A stretch of DNA of 64,000 bases from Sphingobacterium deserti (GCF_000757725.1 NZ_JJMU01000062.1:37568-101567), one strand, 5' to 3'; shown: positions 18,423 through 28,434, numbered from the stretch's first letter. Notes: generated from the sequence alone by a model not told the origin. Program-made: numbers and translations.

Positions 18423-19307
18423 ATGAACTCAAGAAGAACTTTTCTAAAAAATGCAGGATTGGCAGCAGCTGGTCTTGCGCTGGCACCTTCGTTGGATGTT
18501 TTCGCAGCGAAGAAAGCGTGGTTTGACATATCGCTCGCCGAATGGTCATTGCATAAGACCTTATTCAAAGGGGACCTGAAAAATATTGACTTTCCAGAAC
18601 TGGCAGCCAAGAAGTTCGGAATTTATGGGGTTGAATATGTAAATCAATTCTTTAAAGATAAGGCAACGGATATGACCTATTTAAAGGATCTTAATAACCG
18701 TGCAAAAGACAACGGGGTAACGAATGTATTGATTATGATCGATGGAGAAGGAAACCTCGGCGATGAAGATGCAAACAAGCGGAAAACCGCTGTCGAAAAT
18801 CATCACAAATGGATTGACGCAGCCGCATTTTTAGGTTGTAAGTCCATTCGGGTGAATGCTGCCGGAAAAGGTACACCTGAAGAAGTGAAAAGAAATGTGG
18901 TAGAAAGCCTATCTGCGTTGGCGGACTACGGTAAAAAAGCCAAAATTAATGTTATTGTCGAAAATCATGGCGGCATATCATCACACGGCGATTGGTTGTC
19001 AGACGTCTTGAAAACCGTTAACAAGAATAATTGTGGAAGTCTTCCTGATTTTGGTAACTTTTACGAGTACGATCGGTACCAAGGCGTGCAAGATCTCATG
19101 CCATTTGCAAAAGGTGTAAGTGCTAAAAGTCATGATTTTGATGCAAACGGAAACGAGACACAGATCGATTATGAACGGATGATGAAAATCGTTAAAAAAG
19201 CTGGTTTTAAAGGGTTCGTTGGTATAGAGTATGAAGGTTCAAAACTTCCAGAAATGGAAGGTATAGCGGCTACGAAAAAATTACTTGAACGTTTTAAAAC
19301 ACTCTAA
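18423..19307 (+). CDS. Tat-exported sugar phosphate isomerase/epimerase-like TIM barrel
   Basis: A 294-residue protein starting with a twin-arginine signal (MNSRRTFLKNAG followed by a hydrophobic stretch to about residue 28). The rest is a xylose-isomerase-like TIM barrel with metal-ligand candidates VIVENHGG, LPDFGNF, KGVSAKSHDFD and GFVGIEYEG. Such periplasmic barrels are common in Bacteroidota and act on sugars, inositols or derivatives; the substrate here is unknown. It follows the LutA-like gene by 16 bases and is likely the last gene of that operon. Confidence 0.88.
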   Translation: MNSRRTFLKNAGLAAAGLALAPSLDVFAAKKAWFDISLAEWSLHKTLFKGDLKNIDFPELAAKKFGIYGVEYVNQFFKDKATDMTYLKDLNNRAKDNGVTNVLIMIDGEGNLGDEDANKRKTAVENHHKWIDAAAFLGCKSIRVNAAGKGTPEEVKRNVVESLSALADYGKKAKINVIVENHGGISSHGDWLSDVLKTVNKNNCGSLPDFGNFYEYDRYQGVQDLMPFAKGVSAKSHDFDANGNETQIDYERMMKIVKKAGFKGFVGIEYEGSKLPEMEGIAATKKLLERFKTL

Positions 19308-19492
19308 AAAATTATTGAAGTTTTTCTTTATTCTATTCATCGTAATAGCGTGGTTATAAGGGCTGTGATGTTTTAATATCGTCATAAGGTAGCATTTGTG
19401 CAGCACATACCATACAGCGTTTGTAGCGTGAAGGTGGTTGTGGAATATACTGTCCTAAAACGAAGCGAATAAAAAGAAAATAATATGTATAT

Positions 19493-21064
19493 ATGAATCA
19501 ACAGCAAGATGAAATACTAGTTGACCATTTGGCCAAGAAGGGATTGGATGATAAGATGGTATTGGGTCACCCGGCCAGTTTATTTGTTCTTTTCTTCACG
19601 GAAATGTGGGAACGATTTAGCTATTACGGCATGCGTGCCCTATTAGTTACTTTTTTGATAACAGAAATTGCAGACAAGGGCTGGGGTTGGACAAATGCAG
19701 AGGCTATGGAACTTTATGGCTGGTATACCGGCCTCGTCTATGCTACACCACTTATTGGCGGCATGATAGCAGACCGCCTTACAGGGTACAAAAAAGCAAT
19801 TATCTTAGGTGCCGCGATTATGACTCTAGGTCATGCATCAATGGCGCTAGAGGGCGAAGCTAAAGCATTTTTCTACATTGGTTTAGGCCTAATGATTTTA
19901 GGTAATGGTTTATTTAAACCAAATATCTCGTCTATGGTAGGGCAACTATATCCTGACAACAGCGCAAAGAAAGATTCCGGTTATACAATCTTTTATATGG
20001 GCATTAATGCGGGCGCATTTTTAGGATCATTGTTGTGCGGCTATATCGGTGAAAAAATTGGCTGGCACTATGGTTTTGGATTGGCCGGTGTTTTCATGTT
20101 CTTCGGGATGTTACAGTTTTATTTTGGTCAGCGCATATTCGGCGTTATCGGCGATTCACCCAAGAAAGCCATAAATTTGCCAGATAGTGTGGATGCAGTA
20201 GCTATTCCAGCGAAGGTAGTGCGTGATCGATTGATCGTCGTTGCTGTATTGGTTGTAGCAAGTGTGTTTTTCTTTTTGGCATTCGAGCAGGCTGGTGGCT
20301 CCATGACAATTTTTGCTAAAAATTATACGCAACGGGTGCTGGAAGGTACTGCAGGAACAACCTTCAAATGGGTGGATGCAGCCTTAACCATATTGCCTAT
20401 CCTTGTAGTCACCTATGTGCTAACCCGCTTGGCGGCTAAGATTATCAATCAATATCCATTAACTATAATCTTTACTTTAGTATCTTTTTTCTCGATTATG
20501 CTGTTGGGAATTTGGAAGATACACCGCGAGTTTACCTCAGATGTTACGGAAGTGACGGTAGCTTGGTTCCAGATTCTGAATGCTTTCTTCATTGTCACTT
20601 TGGCTTCCTCATTCAGTAGGTTTTGGGAAAAAGTTTGGAACCCTTCGGGTCCGGTAAAGTTTGCCCTGGGACTTGCGTTGGTAGGCGTAGGCTTTCTGGC
20701 GTTATCATATGGAAGTTTACAAATCCCCTCAGGTGCCACCACCGCTTCCGTAAGCATGATATGGCTTGTTTTAGCTTATTTTTTCCATACTACAGGCGAG
20801 CTTTGTGTTTCTCCGGTAGGCTTATCCTACATGAGCAAGCTATCTCCTCAAAAATTTATAGGATTAATTTTCGGTTTTTGGTTTCTGGCGTCGGCTATCG
20901 CGAATAAGCTGGCGGGATTGAGCGGCGGATTGATTGATAAGATCACCGAGATGTATTCCATGTCTACATTTTTCTTAATCATAGCCGGATTACCTATCGG
21001 CGCGGCCATTCTGCTGCTGGTATTTAGTCCGCTATTGCGCAAGATGATGCACGGGATTAACTAA
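19493..21064 (+). CDS. POT-family proton-dependent peptide transporter, copy 1
   Basis: A 523-residue multi-spanning protein of the POT/PTR2 family. It carries the proton-coupling motif ExxERFxYYG as EMWERFSYYGMRALL, followed by LGHASMALEG and LFKPNISSMVGQLYP. These proteins import di- and tripeptides with protons. It is the first of three consecutive POT genes with clearly different sequences, so the array is not a fresh duplication. A terminator follows. Confidence 0.92.
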   Translation: MNQQQDEILVDHLAKKGLDDKMVLGHPASLFVLFFTEMWERFSYYGMRALLVTFLITEIADKGWGWTNAEAMELYGWYTGLVYATPLIGGMIADRLTGYKKAIILGAAIMTLGHASMALEGEAKAFFYIGLGLMILGNGLFKPNISSMVGQLYPDNSAKKDSGYTIFYMGINAGAFLGSLLCGYIGEKIGWHYGFGLAGVFMFFGMLQFYFGQRIFGVIGDSPKKAINLPDSVDAVAIPAKVVRDRLIVVAVLVVASVFFFLAFEQAGGSMTIFAKNYTQRVLEGTAGTTFKWVDAALTILPILVVTYVLTRLAAKIINQYPLTIIFTLVSFFSIMLLGIWKIHREFTSDVTEVTVAWFQILNAFFIVTLASSFSRFWEKVWNPSGPVKFALGLALVGVGFLALSYGSLQIPSGATTASVSMIWLVLAYFFHTTGELCVSPVGLSYMSKLSPQKFIGLIFGFWFLASAIANKLAGLSGGLIDKITEMYSMSTFFLIIAGLPIGAAILLLVFSPLLRKMMHGIN

Positions 21065-21082
21065 GCAAAAAAAGATTACCAC

Positions 21083-21117
21083 AAAAAATGCTCGTAAAGA
21101 TGTTACGAGCATTTTTT
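21083..21117 (+). terminator. Terminator between POT copies 1 and 2
   Basis: Perfect 15-bp stem AAAAAATGCTCGTAA (21083-21097) with TTACGAGCATTTTTT (21103-21117), 5-base loop, T-rich 3' arm. Confidence 0.9.
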
Positions 21118-21150
21118 GTTTGCGCAAACCGATATTTTAATTCATTTCCT

Positions 21151-21158
21151 TATTTTTG
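21151..21158 (+). promoter_or_regulatory. -7 promoter element of POT copy 2
   Basis: TATTTTTG matches TAnnTTTG, 12 bases before the ATG at 21171. It supports separate transcription of copy 2 after the terminator. No -33 TTTG is visible. Confidence 0.45.
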
Positions 21159-21170
21159 GCAATCAAATAA

Positions 21171-22946
21171 ATGCGTATGACAGAGAATTCTTCGGTTTCA
21201 CTTGATAACCACGCAAGTGGAGAACGGGTATTAGGCCATCCGGCCGGTCTTTTCGTTCTTTTTTTTACCGAAATGTGGGAGCGCTTCTCGTTTTACGGGA
21301 TGCGCGTGTTGTTGATCCAATTTTTAACCGCTTCCGTTTTAGGAGCAAATCCCGGCTGGGGATGGACAGCTGAGCAGGCAGGTGCGCTTTATGGAACCTA
21401 CGCCATGCTGCTTTACATCACGCCAATTTTTGGTGGCGTCATTGCTGATAAATATATTGGATCGCGCGCTGCCGTAATCATCGGTGCCGCCATTATGACG
21501 TTAGGGCATGCCGCTATGGCCTTTGATTCACCTATCTTGTTTTTTGTCGGATTAGCATGCCTCGTCATCGGTACAGGTTTTTTTAAGCCCAATATGCCGG
21601 CAATTCTCGGCGAAATGTACAAGCTGTTGCCCGAGAAGAAAGATGGTGCCTATACCATCTTCTACATGGGCGTAAACGCTGGCGCATTCTTCGGCATGAT
21701 GCTTTGTGGCTATTTGGCAGAAACGATAGGCTGGCATTGGGGCTTCGGTCTGGCCGGTATATTTATGCTGCTCGGGACTTTTCAGTTTTGGCTTGCTGGC
21801 CCGCTTTTGGGAAGATTAGGCATGCTGGATAAGAAGAAAAATAAAGATCAAACTACCGCTGCAGATAATCTGGAAGTGGGGGAGACAAAGCATAATAATT
21901 TTACGGGGTTAGACATCATTCTGATGATTGTCGTTGGTATCGTAGGGCTGCTGTACGCGTTCAATGATCCGCTCTCCAAAAACAATGTGCTAGATGTTTT
22001 CGCTTTTCTTGATACGGCTAGTTTCCGAGGGCAAAACATCATGGTGATCGGTGCTTTACTTTTGTTTCTTGTGCTTATTGTGATGCGTATACAACGGTAT
22101 GCAAAAGTTGTACGCGATCGCATGTATGGCGTCATTTTGTTAGGGTTCTTTCTTATTTTCTTTTTTATGAGCTTTGAGCAAGGTGCTACCTCGCTCGTTC
22201 TTGTGGCCCGCGACTATGTAGATCGCGAATTGACAGGAAACAGCTTATTGGCATTCAACGTGATGAATACCTTGCTGACTATTGTTCCGTTAATTATCAT
22301 CTCATGGGTATTGATAAAGCTTGCAATGGTAACTTGGAAGAAAATAGCCTGGTCAAATATCATTCTTTTTATATGTTTCATTTTGATATGGGCCGCAGGG
22401 ATATGGATGCTATATAGCGAGTTTTCCGCCGAAAAATCTGCGATTAAAGTATCCTGGTTCTCCATTCTAAATTCATTCTTCATTATTGCGTTAGCATCTT
22501 CCGTATCTAAAATTTGGGAATCGAAGTTTAACCCAACGGCCGCTATGAAATACGGTTACGGCCTCATTCTAGTAGCGATAGGTTTCCTGATCCTTGGTTT
22601 CGGTGCGCTTGGTGCGAGCAGTGGAGCAAAGATCTCCATGATATTTTTGGTCTTAACCTATCTCTTCCACACCTTAGGTGAGCTCTTTATATCACCCGTG
22701 GGACTGTCGTATGTATCGAAACTCGTGCCTGCGCGGATGTTGGCATTTATGTTTGGTATGTGGTATTTGGCTATTGCCATTGCGCAAAAACTTGCAGCGA
22801 TCTTAGGGGGGCAGGTAGAAACTATTCAAGAAAACTATTCACTTAGCCACTTCTTTTTCCTGTTTACAATAATTCCCGCGGCAGCGGGTCTGCTCGTGAT
22901 GGTGTTAAACCCGCTCATCAAGCGTTTAATGCACGGGATTAAATAA
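21171..22946 (+). CDS. POT-family proton-dependent peptide transporter, copy 2
   Basis: A 591-residue POT protein with EMWERFSFYGMRVLL and GTGFFKPNMPAILGEMY. It is longer than its neighbours because of a loop around residues 220-300 that contains a charged segment (DKKKNKDQ) and extra hydrophobic helices. The start is either ATG 21171 or ATG 21177. Substrate preference within the peptide class cannot be read. A hairpin but no T-run separates it from copy 3. Confidence 0.92.
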   Translation: MRMTENSSVSLDNHASGERVLGHPAGLFVLFFTEMWERFSFYGMRVLLIQFLTASVLGANPGWGWTAEQAGALYGTYAMLLYITPIFGGVIADKYIGSRAAVIIGAAIMTLGHAAMAFDSPILFFVGLACLVIGTGFFKPNMPAILGEMYKLLPEKKDGAYTIFYMGVNAGAFFGMMLCGYLAETIGWHWGFGLAGIFMLLGTFQFWLAGPLLGRLGMLDKKKNKDQTTAADNLEVGETKHNNFTGLDIILMIVVGIVGLLYAFNDPLSKNNVLDVFAFLDTASFRGQNIMVIGALLLFLVLIVMRIQRYAKVVRDRMYGVILLGFFLIFFFMSFEQGATSLVLVARDYVDRELTGNSLLAFNVMNTLLTIVPLIIISWVLIKLAMVTWKKIAWSNIILFICFILIWAAGIWMLYSEFSAEKSAIKVSWFSILNSFFIIALASSVSKIWESKFNPTAAMKYGYGLILVAIGFLILGFGALGASSGAKISMIFLVLTYLFHTLGELFISPVGLSYVSKLVPARMLAFMFGMWYLAIAIAQKLAAILGGQVETIQENYSLSHFFFLFTIIPAAAGLLVMVLNPLIKRLMHGIK

Positions 22947-22954
22947 ATATTCGG

Positions 22955-22988
22955 GACGGCCAGCTTTCAAATGAAAAGGTTGGCCGTC
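22955..22988 (+). other. Hairpin between POT copies 2 and 3
   Basis: GACGGCCA at 22955-22962 pairs with TGGCCGTC at 22981-22988. The inner bases extend the stem with wobbles. No T-run follows, so it may be an RNA-stability or attenuation element rather than a full terminator. Copy 3 starts 24 bases later. Confidence 0.5.
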
Positions 22989-23011
22989 GCTATTCTAAAT
23001 CATTACCGATC

Positions 23012-24496
23012 ATGTCAAAACAAGTTACTTTGGATGATATCCAAAATTTCGAAGGAAAATATCCGAAACAACTTTGGTATCTTTTCCTTGTAGAAATGTG
23101 GGAGCGTTTCTGCTTCTACGGTATGCGGGGTGTATTGGCCATTTTTATGGTTGATCAGCTCTTGCTTTCCGAGAAGGATGCAAATTTAAAATATGGTGCT
23201 ATACAAGCATTTGTATACGCATTCACATTTGTGGGCGGTATTTTCGCCGACAAGATATTGGGTTTCAAGCGTTCGTTAACGTTTGGCGCAATCTTAATGA
23301 TATTAGGAAATGGCCTGATCGCGATAAATCCACATGATTTCTTTTATTTTGGTATTGCGTTAACCATTATTGGAACAGGCTTTTTCAAGCCTAATATATC
23401 GTCTATGGTAGGCGATCTATACAAGGAGGGCGATTCACGCCGCGACGCTGGTTTCGGTATTTTTTACTCGGGGATTAATGTGGGTGCGCTCTTGGGCGGC
23501 GCGCTATGCGTATGGTTAGGAAAGGAGCATTCTTGGAATCTTGCCTTCCTGGCGGCAGCCATCGTGATGTTTATTGGCATCATTATCTTTTTGGCAACAA
23601 AAAAACAACTGGGGCCAATCGGTAATAGCCCCATAGCCCATCTGCCTGCGGCAAAGAAAACTACCTGGGAGGTGTTGGTATACCTGGGTGCGCTGGTTTG
23701 TATCCCACTCATTTTTATTATGGTGAACAACACGCGGTATACCGATCTTTTTATGTACACTATCGGGCCACTGGCATTGGGATATTTCCTTTACCAAATA
23801 TTCCGTGAAGCCGATGCAAAAGTGCGTCAAAAACTTATAGCCGCATTGGTACTGATTCTATTCTCCATACTGTTTTTTGCAATTTTTGAGCAAGCAGGAG
23901 GTTCCTTGGCGCTATTCGCCAAAGATAATCTGCATACCAATCTACTTTTTTTCAATATCGATCCTAACGTAGTGAATAACGGCGCCAACTCCTTATTCGT
24001 TATTGTATTTAGTCCAATCTTGGGCTTGCTATGGTTAGCTTTAGCTAAGAAAAAGTTGGAGCCCAATACGGTTATCAAGTTCGGACTAGGTTTTTTGCTG
24101 TTAGGCGTTGGATATTACGTATTCTTCGGAACTCGCTTTTTTGCCGATGAATCCGGAAAAACGTCATTGGGCGTTTTTACGCTAGCGTATCTTGCCGTCA
24201 CATTAGGAGAGTTATGCTTATCACCGATCGGTTTATCGATGATTACCAAATTATCGCCAAGACACCTGGGTGGGATGATGATGGGGCTTTGGTTTTTGGC
24301 CAGCGCGTATGGGCAATATGTGGCAGGCTTGCTTGGTGCAGGTATGTCGTCACCCGATGAGGGGGCATCGCTAATGGATAAATTGATTGGTTACACTGCA
24401 GGATACGAGCAGCTAGCCTGGTATTCGTTTATAGCGGGCATTATTTTGATCGTGCTGTCGCCGTTTGTGAAACGGCTGATGCACGGCGTAAGTTAA
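23012..24496 (+). CDS. POT-family proton-dependent peptide transporter, copy 3
   Basis: A 494-residue POT protein with EMWERFCFYGMRGVL and GTGFFKPNISSMVGDLY. It has about fourteen hydrophobic segments and ends in the same VKRLMHG motif as the other two copies (LRKMMHG and IKRLMHG). It lies 65 bases after copy 2 and may be cotranscribed. Family role: proton-driven uptake of short peptides across the inner membrane. Confidence 0.92.
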   Translation: MSKQVTLDDIQNFEGKYPKQLWYLFLVEMWERFCFYGMRGVLAIFMVDQLLLSEKDANLKYGAIQAFVYAFTFVGGIFADKILGFKRSLTFGAILMILGNGLIAINPHDFFYFGIALTIIGTGFFKPNISSMVGDLYKEGDSRRDAGFGIFYSGINVGALLGGALCVWLGKEHSWNLAFLAAAIVMFIGIIIFLATKKQLGPIGNSPIAHLPAAKKTTWEVLVYLGALVCIPLIFIMVNNTRYTDLFMYTIGPLALGYFLYQIFREADAKVRQKLIAALVLILFSILFFAIFEQAGGSLALFAKDNLHTNLLFFNIDPNVVNNGANSLFVIVFSPILGLLWLALAKKKLEPNTVIKFGLGFLLLGVGYYVFFGTRFFADESGKTSLGVFTLAYLAVTLGELCLSPIGLSMITKLSPRHLGGMMMGLWFLASAYGQYVAGLLGAGMSSPDEGASLMDKLIGYTAGYEQLAWYSFIAGIILIVLSPFVKRLMHGVS

Positions 24497-24589
24497 TTGT
24501 AGACCCTAACATTAGGGGGCGCTTTCAATAAAACAGTAGAAAGCACCTTAGTTTTTGTATATTTAGTGAATTTAAAATTCTGAAAACGC

Positions 24590-25315
24590 GTGTCTGACAG
24601 TTTAGTCATAATCCCTACATATAACGAGAAGGAAAACATCGAAAAGATTATTCGGAAAGTATTTTCCTTGGCTGTACCCTTTGATATTCTCATTGTGGAT
24701 GATGGTTCCCCGGACGGGACAGGAAATATCGTAAAAGCGTTGCAGAAAGAATTTGGCGGACGTCTTTATATTGAAGAGCGAAGCGGGAAGCTGGGTTTAG
24801 GCACGGCATACATTCACGGCTTCAAATGGGCGCTTGGGCGGCACTACGACTATATTTTTGAAATGGATGCCGATTTCAGCCATAATCCTGAAGATTTAAT
24901 TCGATTGCGAGAAGCTTGTTTGCTGGGAGCTGATATGGCTGTTGGCTCTCGTTACATAAAAGGCGTGAACGTTGTAAACTGGCCCATGAGTCGAGTATTG
25001 ATGTCTTATTTTGCCTCCGTTTACGTGCGTTTTATTACAGGTATTGATGTACAAGATGCCACGGCCGGTTTCGTATGCTTCTCGAGAAAGGTATTAGAGA
25101 AAATTCCGTTGGATGGGATTAAGTTTGTGGGCTATGCATTTCAGATCGAGATGAAATTCAAAGCTATTTTGTATAAATTCAAGGTGGTGGAAGTGCCTAT
25201 AATTTTTACGGATAGGACAGAGGGTGTTTCCAAAATGAGTACGCGAATATTTCGGGAAGCATTTTTTGGTGTGATCCAATTGAAAATCGAAAGTTGGTTT
25301 AAAAAATACAATTAG
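24590..25315 (+). CDS. Polyprenol-phosphate mannose synthase-like glycosyltransferase (GT2)
   Basis: A 241-residue GT-A protein of the DPM1 type. The N-terminus VIIPTYNEKENI, the LIVDDGSPDGTG string and the metal-binding DxD in EMDADFSHNPEDL are all present, as are AVGSRYIKG and the QIEMKFKA region. The family transfers a sugar from a nucleotide sugar to a lipid-phosphate carrier. There is no C-terminal membrane domain. The start is GTG at 24590 (no ATG fits before the catalytic fold). A TATATTTA string at about 24556 may be the promoter. Confidence 0.88.
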   Translation: MSDSLVIIPTYNEKENIEKIIRKVFSLAVPFDILIVDDGSPDGTGNIVKALQKEFGGRLYIEERSGKLGLGTAYIHGFKWALGRHYDYIFEMDADFSHNPEDLIRLREACLLGADMAVGSRYIKGVNVVNWPMSRVLMSYFASVYVRFITGIDVQDATAGFVCFSRKVLEKIPLDGIKFVGYAFQIEMKFKAILYKFKVVEVPIIFTDRTEGVSKMSTRIFREAFFGVIQLKIESWFKKYN

Positions 25316-25322
25316 GTAACTT

Positions 25323-25330
25323 TACCTTTG
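25323..25330 (+). promoter_or_regulatory. -7 promoter element of ruvB
   Basis: TACCTTTG matches TAnnTTTG and ends 10 bases before the ruvB ATG, predicting a leader of only a few bases. Confidence 0.5.
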
Positions 25331-25340
25331 TTAAAGAAGT

Positions 25341-26366
25341 ATGATGAATGAAAATCTTGACCCTAATGCAGAACGTTTAACGCCCGTTGATAAGGATATT
25401 GAACGTGCATTGCGGCCGCAGGCATTTGAAGATTTCACCGGTCAGGCTAAAATCCTTGAAAATCTATCTATTTTCGTTAAAGCTGCTAAACTTCGGGGCG
25501 AGGCTTTAGATCACGTGTTGTTACATGGTCCTCCAGGATTAGGGAAGACGACGCTTTCAAATATCATTGCTAACGAGATGGGCGTTAATATAAAAATTAC
25601 GTCTGGACCTGTTTTGGATAAACCGGGAGATCTTGCAGGCCTGTTGACAAACCTGGAAGAAGGTGATGTGCTTTTTATTGACGAGATCCATCGGTTAAGC
25701 CCCTTGGTGGAGGAATATTTGTATTCGGCAATGGAAGATTTCAAAATTGATATCATGCTGGAAACTGGGCCTAACGCCCGCTCTGTTCAAATCTCACTTA
25801 ACCCATTTACATTGATAGGTGCGACCACTCGATCGGGGTTGTTGACCGCACCACTACGCGCGCGTTTCGGTATTAATGCAAGACTACAGTATTACGATGC
25901 TAAGTTGTTGACCACTATCGTATTACGATCGGCTAGTATTTTGAATACGCCTATTAGCGATGAAGGAGCTTACGAAATTGCCCGTAGAAGCAGAGGCACT
26001 CCGCGGATCGCCAATGCCCTGCTTCGAAGAACTCGGGATTTTGCACAAATTAAAGGGAACGGTGCCGTTGACAGAGCTATCGCACAGTACGCGCTTACTG
26101 CATTAAATGTAGATGAAAACGGTTTGGACGAGATGGATAACCGCATTCTATTGACTATTATCGATAAGTTTAAGGGTGGTCCGGTTGGTCTAAAAACCAT
26201 TGCTACCGCTGTCGGTGAGGATGAAGGCACAATAGAAGAGGTTTACGAGCCTTTTTTAATTCAGGAGGGGTACTTAATGCGTACGTCTCGCGGAAGGGAA
26301 TGTACGGAAACAGCCTACAAGCATCTAGGTAAGATAAACTTGAATAAGGGAAACACCTTATTTTAG
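25341..26366 (+). CDS. ruvB: Holliday junction branch-migration ATPase RuvB
   Basis: A 341-residue AAA+ protein. Walker A is GPPGLGKTT, Walker B LFIDEIHRL, sensor I GATTRSG, and the sensor II/arginine region RGTPRIANALLRRTRDF. The C-terminal winged helix is present (GPVGLKTIATAVGED and LMRTSRGRECTE). It drives RuvA-bound Holliday junctions during recombination repair. RuvA and RuvC are not in the window, as is usual in Bacteroidota. Confidence 0.97.
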   Translation: MMNENLDPNAERLTPVDKDIERALRPQAFEDFTGQAKILENLSIFVKAAKLRGEALDHVLLHGPPGLGKTTLSNIIANEMGVNIKITSGPVLDKPGDLAGLLTNLEEGDVLFIDEIHRLSPLVEEYLYSAMEDFKIDIMLETGPNARSVQISLNPFTLIGATTRSGLLTAPLRARFGINARLQYYDAKLLTTIVLRSASILNTPISDEGAYEIARRSRGTPRIANALLRRTRDFAQIKGNGAVDRAIAQYALTALNVDENGLDEMDNRILLTIIDKFKGGPVGLKTIATAVGEDEGTIEEVYEPFLIQEGYLMRTSRGRECTETAYKHLGKINLNKGNTLF

Positions 26367-26465
26367 CGATCTAAAAATAGAATAAATCGGTAGCTCCTTG
26401 CTGATCAATTTTCACTCCATAAGCTAAAACTTGCCGCTGTTGCTGGCTACCATCGTTATCCCGCG

Positions 26466-27017
26466 TTATTGCATACGCTTTAGAATACGATTTGCGCGGC
26501 TCGATAGGGCAGCGGTGGGTGTCTTTAGCAAATGTCGGATCTGTGCGGCAAGCTCTTCCTGTATCCACCGCTGTTCCAGACTTAGGTAGTATAAGATATC
26601 CAGACCGTTTACCAGCACCGCTACCGGGCAATCCGGGGATATGATCCAATCAAAACATTGTTCGATCCAGATTTCATCATATATCTCGTTTTCGCTTGTC
26701 CACTGGCGTGGTGGCTTTGTTACGATCATGCCAATCTTCGAGAAGCTGCGGATACAGCTCCAGTTTTTCCGTGACGGTAGCTGCTCCATAAAGTCGGCGT
26801 ATATGGGCTGTATAATTTGCGGAGCTTTGATGGCGGTGTGCTCTAAGAGCCAAGAAGCACGAAAGGCGACTTGCGCATCGTCATGGTAAGCGTATTGTAA
26901 TAGCAAAGTCGGTGATAGACCATGCGCAGTTATAAATTCCAACCCAAACATCTTTGCATCAAATGCGCGAATGTCATGTCTAAGAAAGTGAAGGATGGCT
27001 TTCTCGTTATTCGCCAT
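26466..27017 (-). CDS. HEAT-like repeat protein of unknown function
   Basis: A 183-residue soluble all-helical protein. Repeated helix pairs (AILHFLRHDIRAFD, LLQYAYHDDAQVAFRASWLLEH, IWIEQCFDWIIS, PVAVLVNGLDILYYLS) give a HEAT/ARM-like appearance. No catalytic motif was seen. The ATG overlaps the end of the upstream RecD-like helicase by 11 bases, which indicates coupling. It may be a scaffold for the helicase, but that is inference. Confidence 0.7.
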   Translation of the reverse strand: MANNEKAILHFLRHDIRAFDAKMFGLEFITAHGLSPTLLLQYAYHDDAQVAFRASWLLEHTAIKAPQIIQPIYADFMEQLPSRKNWSCIRSFSKIGMIVTKPPRQWTSENEIYDEIWIEQCFDWIISPDCPVAVLVNGLDILYYLSLEQRWIQEELAAQIRHLLKTPTAALSSRANRILKRMQ

Positions 27018-28431
27018 AAAATTTAGGATTGAAGTTCACTAAGAAAAGCTGCTTTGTGGCACGTGTGATTGCCGTGTAAAGCCAGCGTAGGAATTCTGTG
27101 TTCAGCATCTCGTCGTTGAGGAACCCTTGGTCTACAAATACGCAAGGCCACTGGCCACCTTGAGCCTTATGGCAGGTAATGGCATAGGCAAACTTTATTT
27201 GCAGCGCATTGTAGTAAGGGTCTTTTTTTATTGCTTCCAAACGATCTTTCTTCGCCGGAATGTCCATATAATCCTGCGCGATGGAATTGTATAAAATCTG
27301 TTGCTGCTCGTGCGGCATATTGGGAGAATCTACATGCAGACTGTCCAACAGCACCCTGCAAAGGATAGGGTCTAACTCGTCGTCATCTAAAAATTCCAGT
27401 GCAATATCTGCAAATCGAAAGCCGTGTTGTTCATGTACATTGCTGACTTTACGGATTTTTGCCAAATCGCCGTTTGCAATAAATCCGGTGTTTTTTTCAT
27501 CGTGCTGCTGCAGCCAGTAATAGTTGTTACGCACGACCATAATCAGATCGCCACCGGTGATCTCCTCATCGCGAAACAATATCTGGTTGCGGATATGTTG
27601 ATTGTAAAGGTTTGCAGAACGGTTTGATCGACAGATGACGATGGAATTTTCTACATCAAATTTATCATAGCTGTAATGCAGCCCCTCGATAAGACGATCG
27701 CCATTCATACGGAAGATATCAGAAAAGCCCTTGGTATGAAATTGGGGAAATGGCAAACTTTCCTGCTGCTGTTCGAGATCTATATCATCACGGACTCTCG
27801 TGGCGTTGAATAATATCCCGGAATCTTGACGTTGGCGGACGACTTCGCGCAATTCGTAGTGAAAGGTGTGTAGTTGGTAATTGGCAGTAATATAGTTTGC
27901 ATCTAATGCCGGACTTTCCAACATGCCTACCGGCGGTAACTGGGCGCTATCGCCGACAAACATCAGGGAGCAATTCGCTCCAGATTGCACATAGCGAATG
28001 AGGTCGTCCAAAAGGCTTCGGGAAAAAAACTGAAGTCCATCATCAGCGATCATCGATGCCTCATCTACAATAAACAGCGTATTTTCATGCTGGTTATCTG
28101 CCAAGACAAAATCCATTTCTATAGTTGCGGCCGACTTTTTGCGGTATATTTTTTTGTGGATGGTATATGCTTTCCGTCCCGAATAATGCGACATGACTTT
28201 CGCAGCACGACCCGTGGGGGCCAATAACACAGAGCGTTTATTCAAAGTGGGTAACACGTTAACCAAGGCGCTGATTGTTGTCGTCTTTCCCGTTCCAGCA
28301 TACCCTTTTAGCACGAAACAAGTGGATGGCCTGAACGTTGACAAAAACTCTTCTAAAAGTGAAAAGAGCTCCAGTTGTTGTCCGGTAGGTTGCCAAACGA
28401 ATTGCTTGATAAGCAGGTTTTGAATATGCAT
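27007..28431 (-). CDS. RecD-like superfamily 1 DNA helicase
   Basis: A 474-residue helicase. Walker A GYAGTGKTTTI, motif II DEASMI, motif III FVGDSAQLPPVG, and the C-terminal UvrD-like motif TCHKAQGGQW followed by AITRATKQLF are all visible. It resembles the short RecD2-type helicases that lack the N-terminal OB region. The ATG at 28431 is preferred over a TTG two codons upstream. A TTG-N19-TAACTTTG promoter lies right against it. It overlaps the HEAT-like gene. Confidence 0.88.
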   Translation of the reverse strand: MHIQNLLIKQFVWQPTGQQLELFSLLEEFLSTFRPSTCFVLKGYAGTGKTTTISALVNVLPTLNKRSVLLAPTGRAAKVMSHYSGRKAYTIHKKIYRKKSAATIEMDFVLADNQHENTLFIVDEASMIADDGLQFFSRSLLDDLIRYVQSGANCSLMFVGDSAQLPPVGMLESPALDANYITANYQLHTFHYELREVVRQRQDSGILFNATRVRDDIDLEQQQESLPFPQFHTKGFSDIFRMNGDRLIEGLHYSYDKFDVENSIVICRSNRSANLYNQHIRNQILFRDEEITGGDLIMVVRNNYYWLQQHDEKNTGFIANGDLAKIRKVSNVHEQHGFRFADIALEFLDDDELDPILCRVLLDSLHVDSPNMPHEQQQILYNSIAQDYMDIPAKKDRLEAIKKDPYYNALQIKFAYAITCHKAQGGQWPCVFVDQGFLNDEMLNTEFLRWLYTAITRATKQLFLVNFNPKFYGE

Positions 28432-28434
28432 AAT

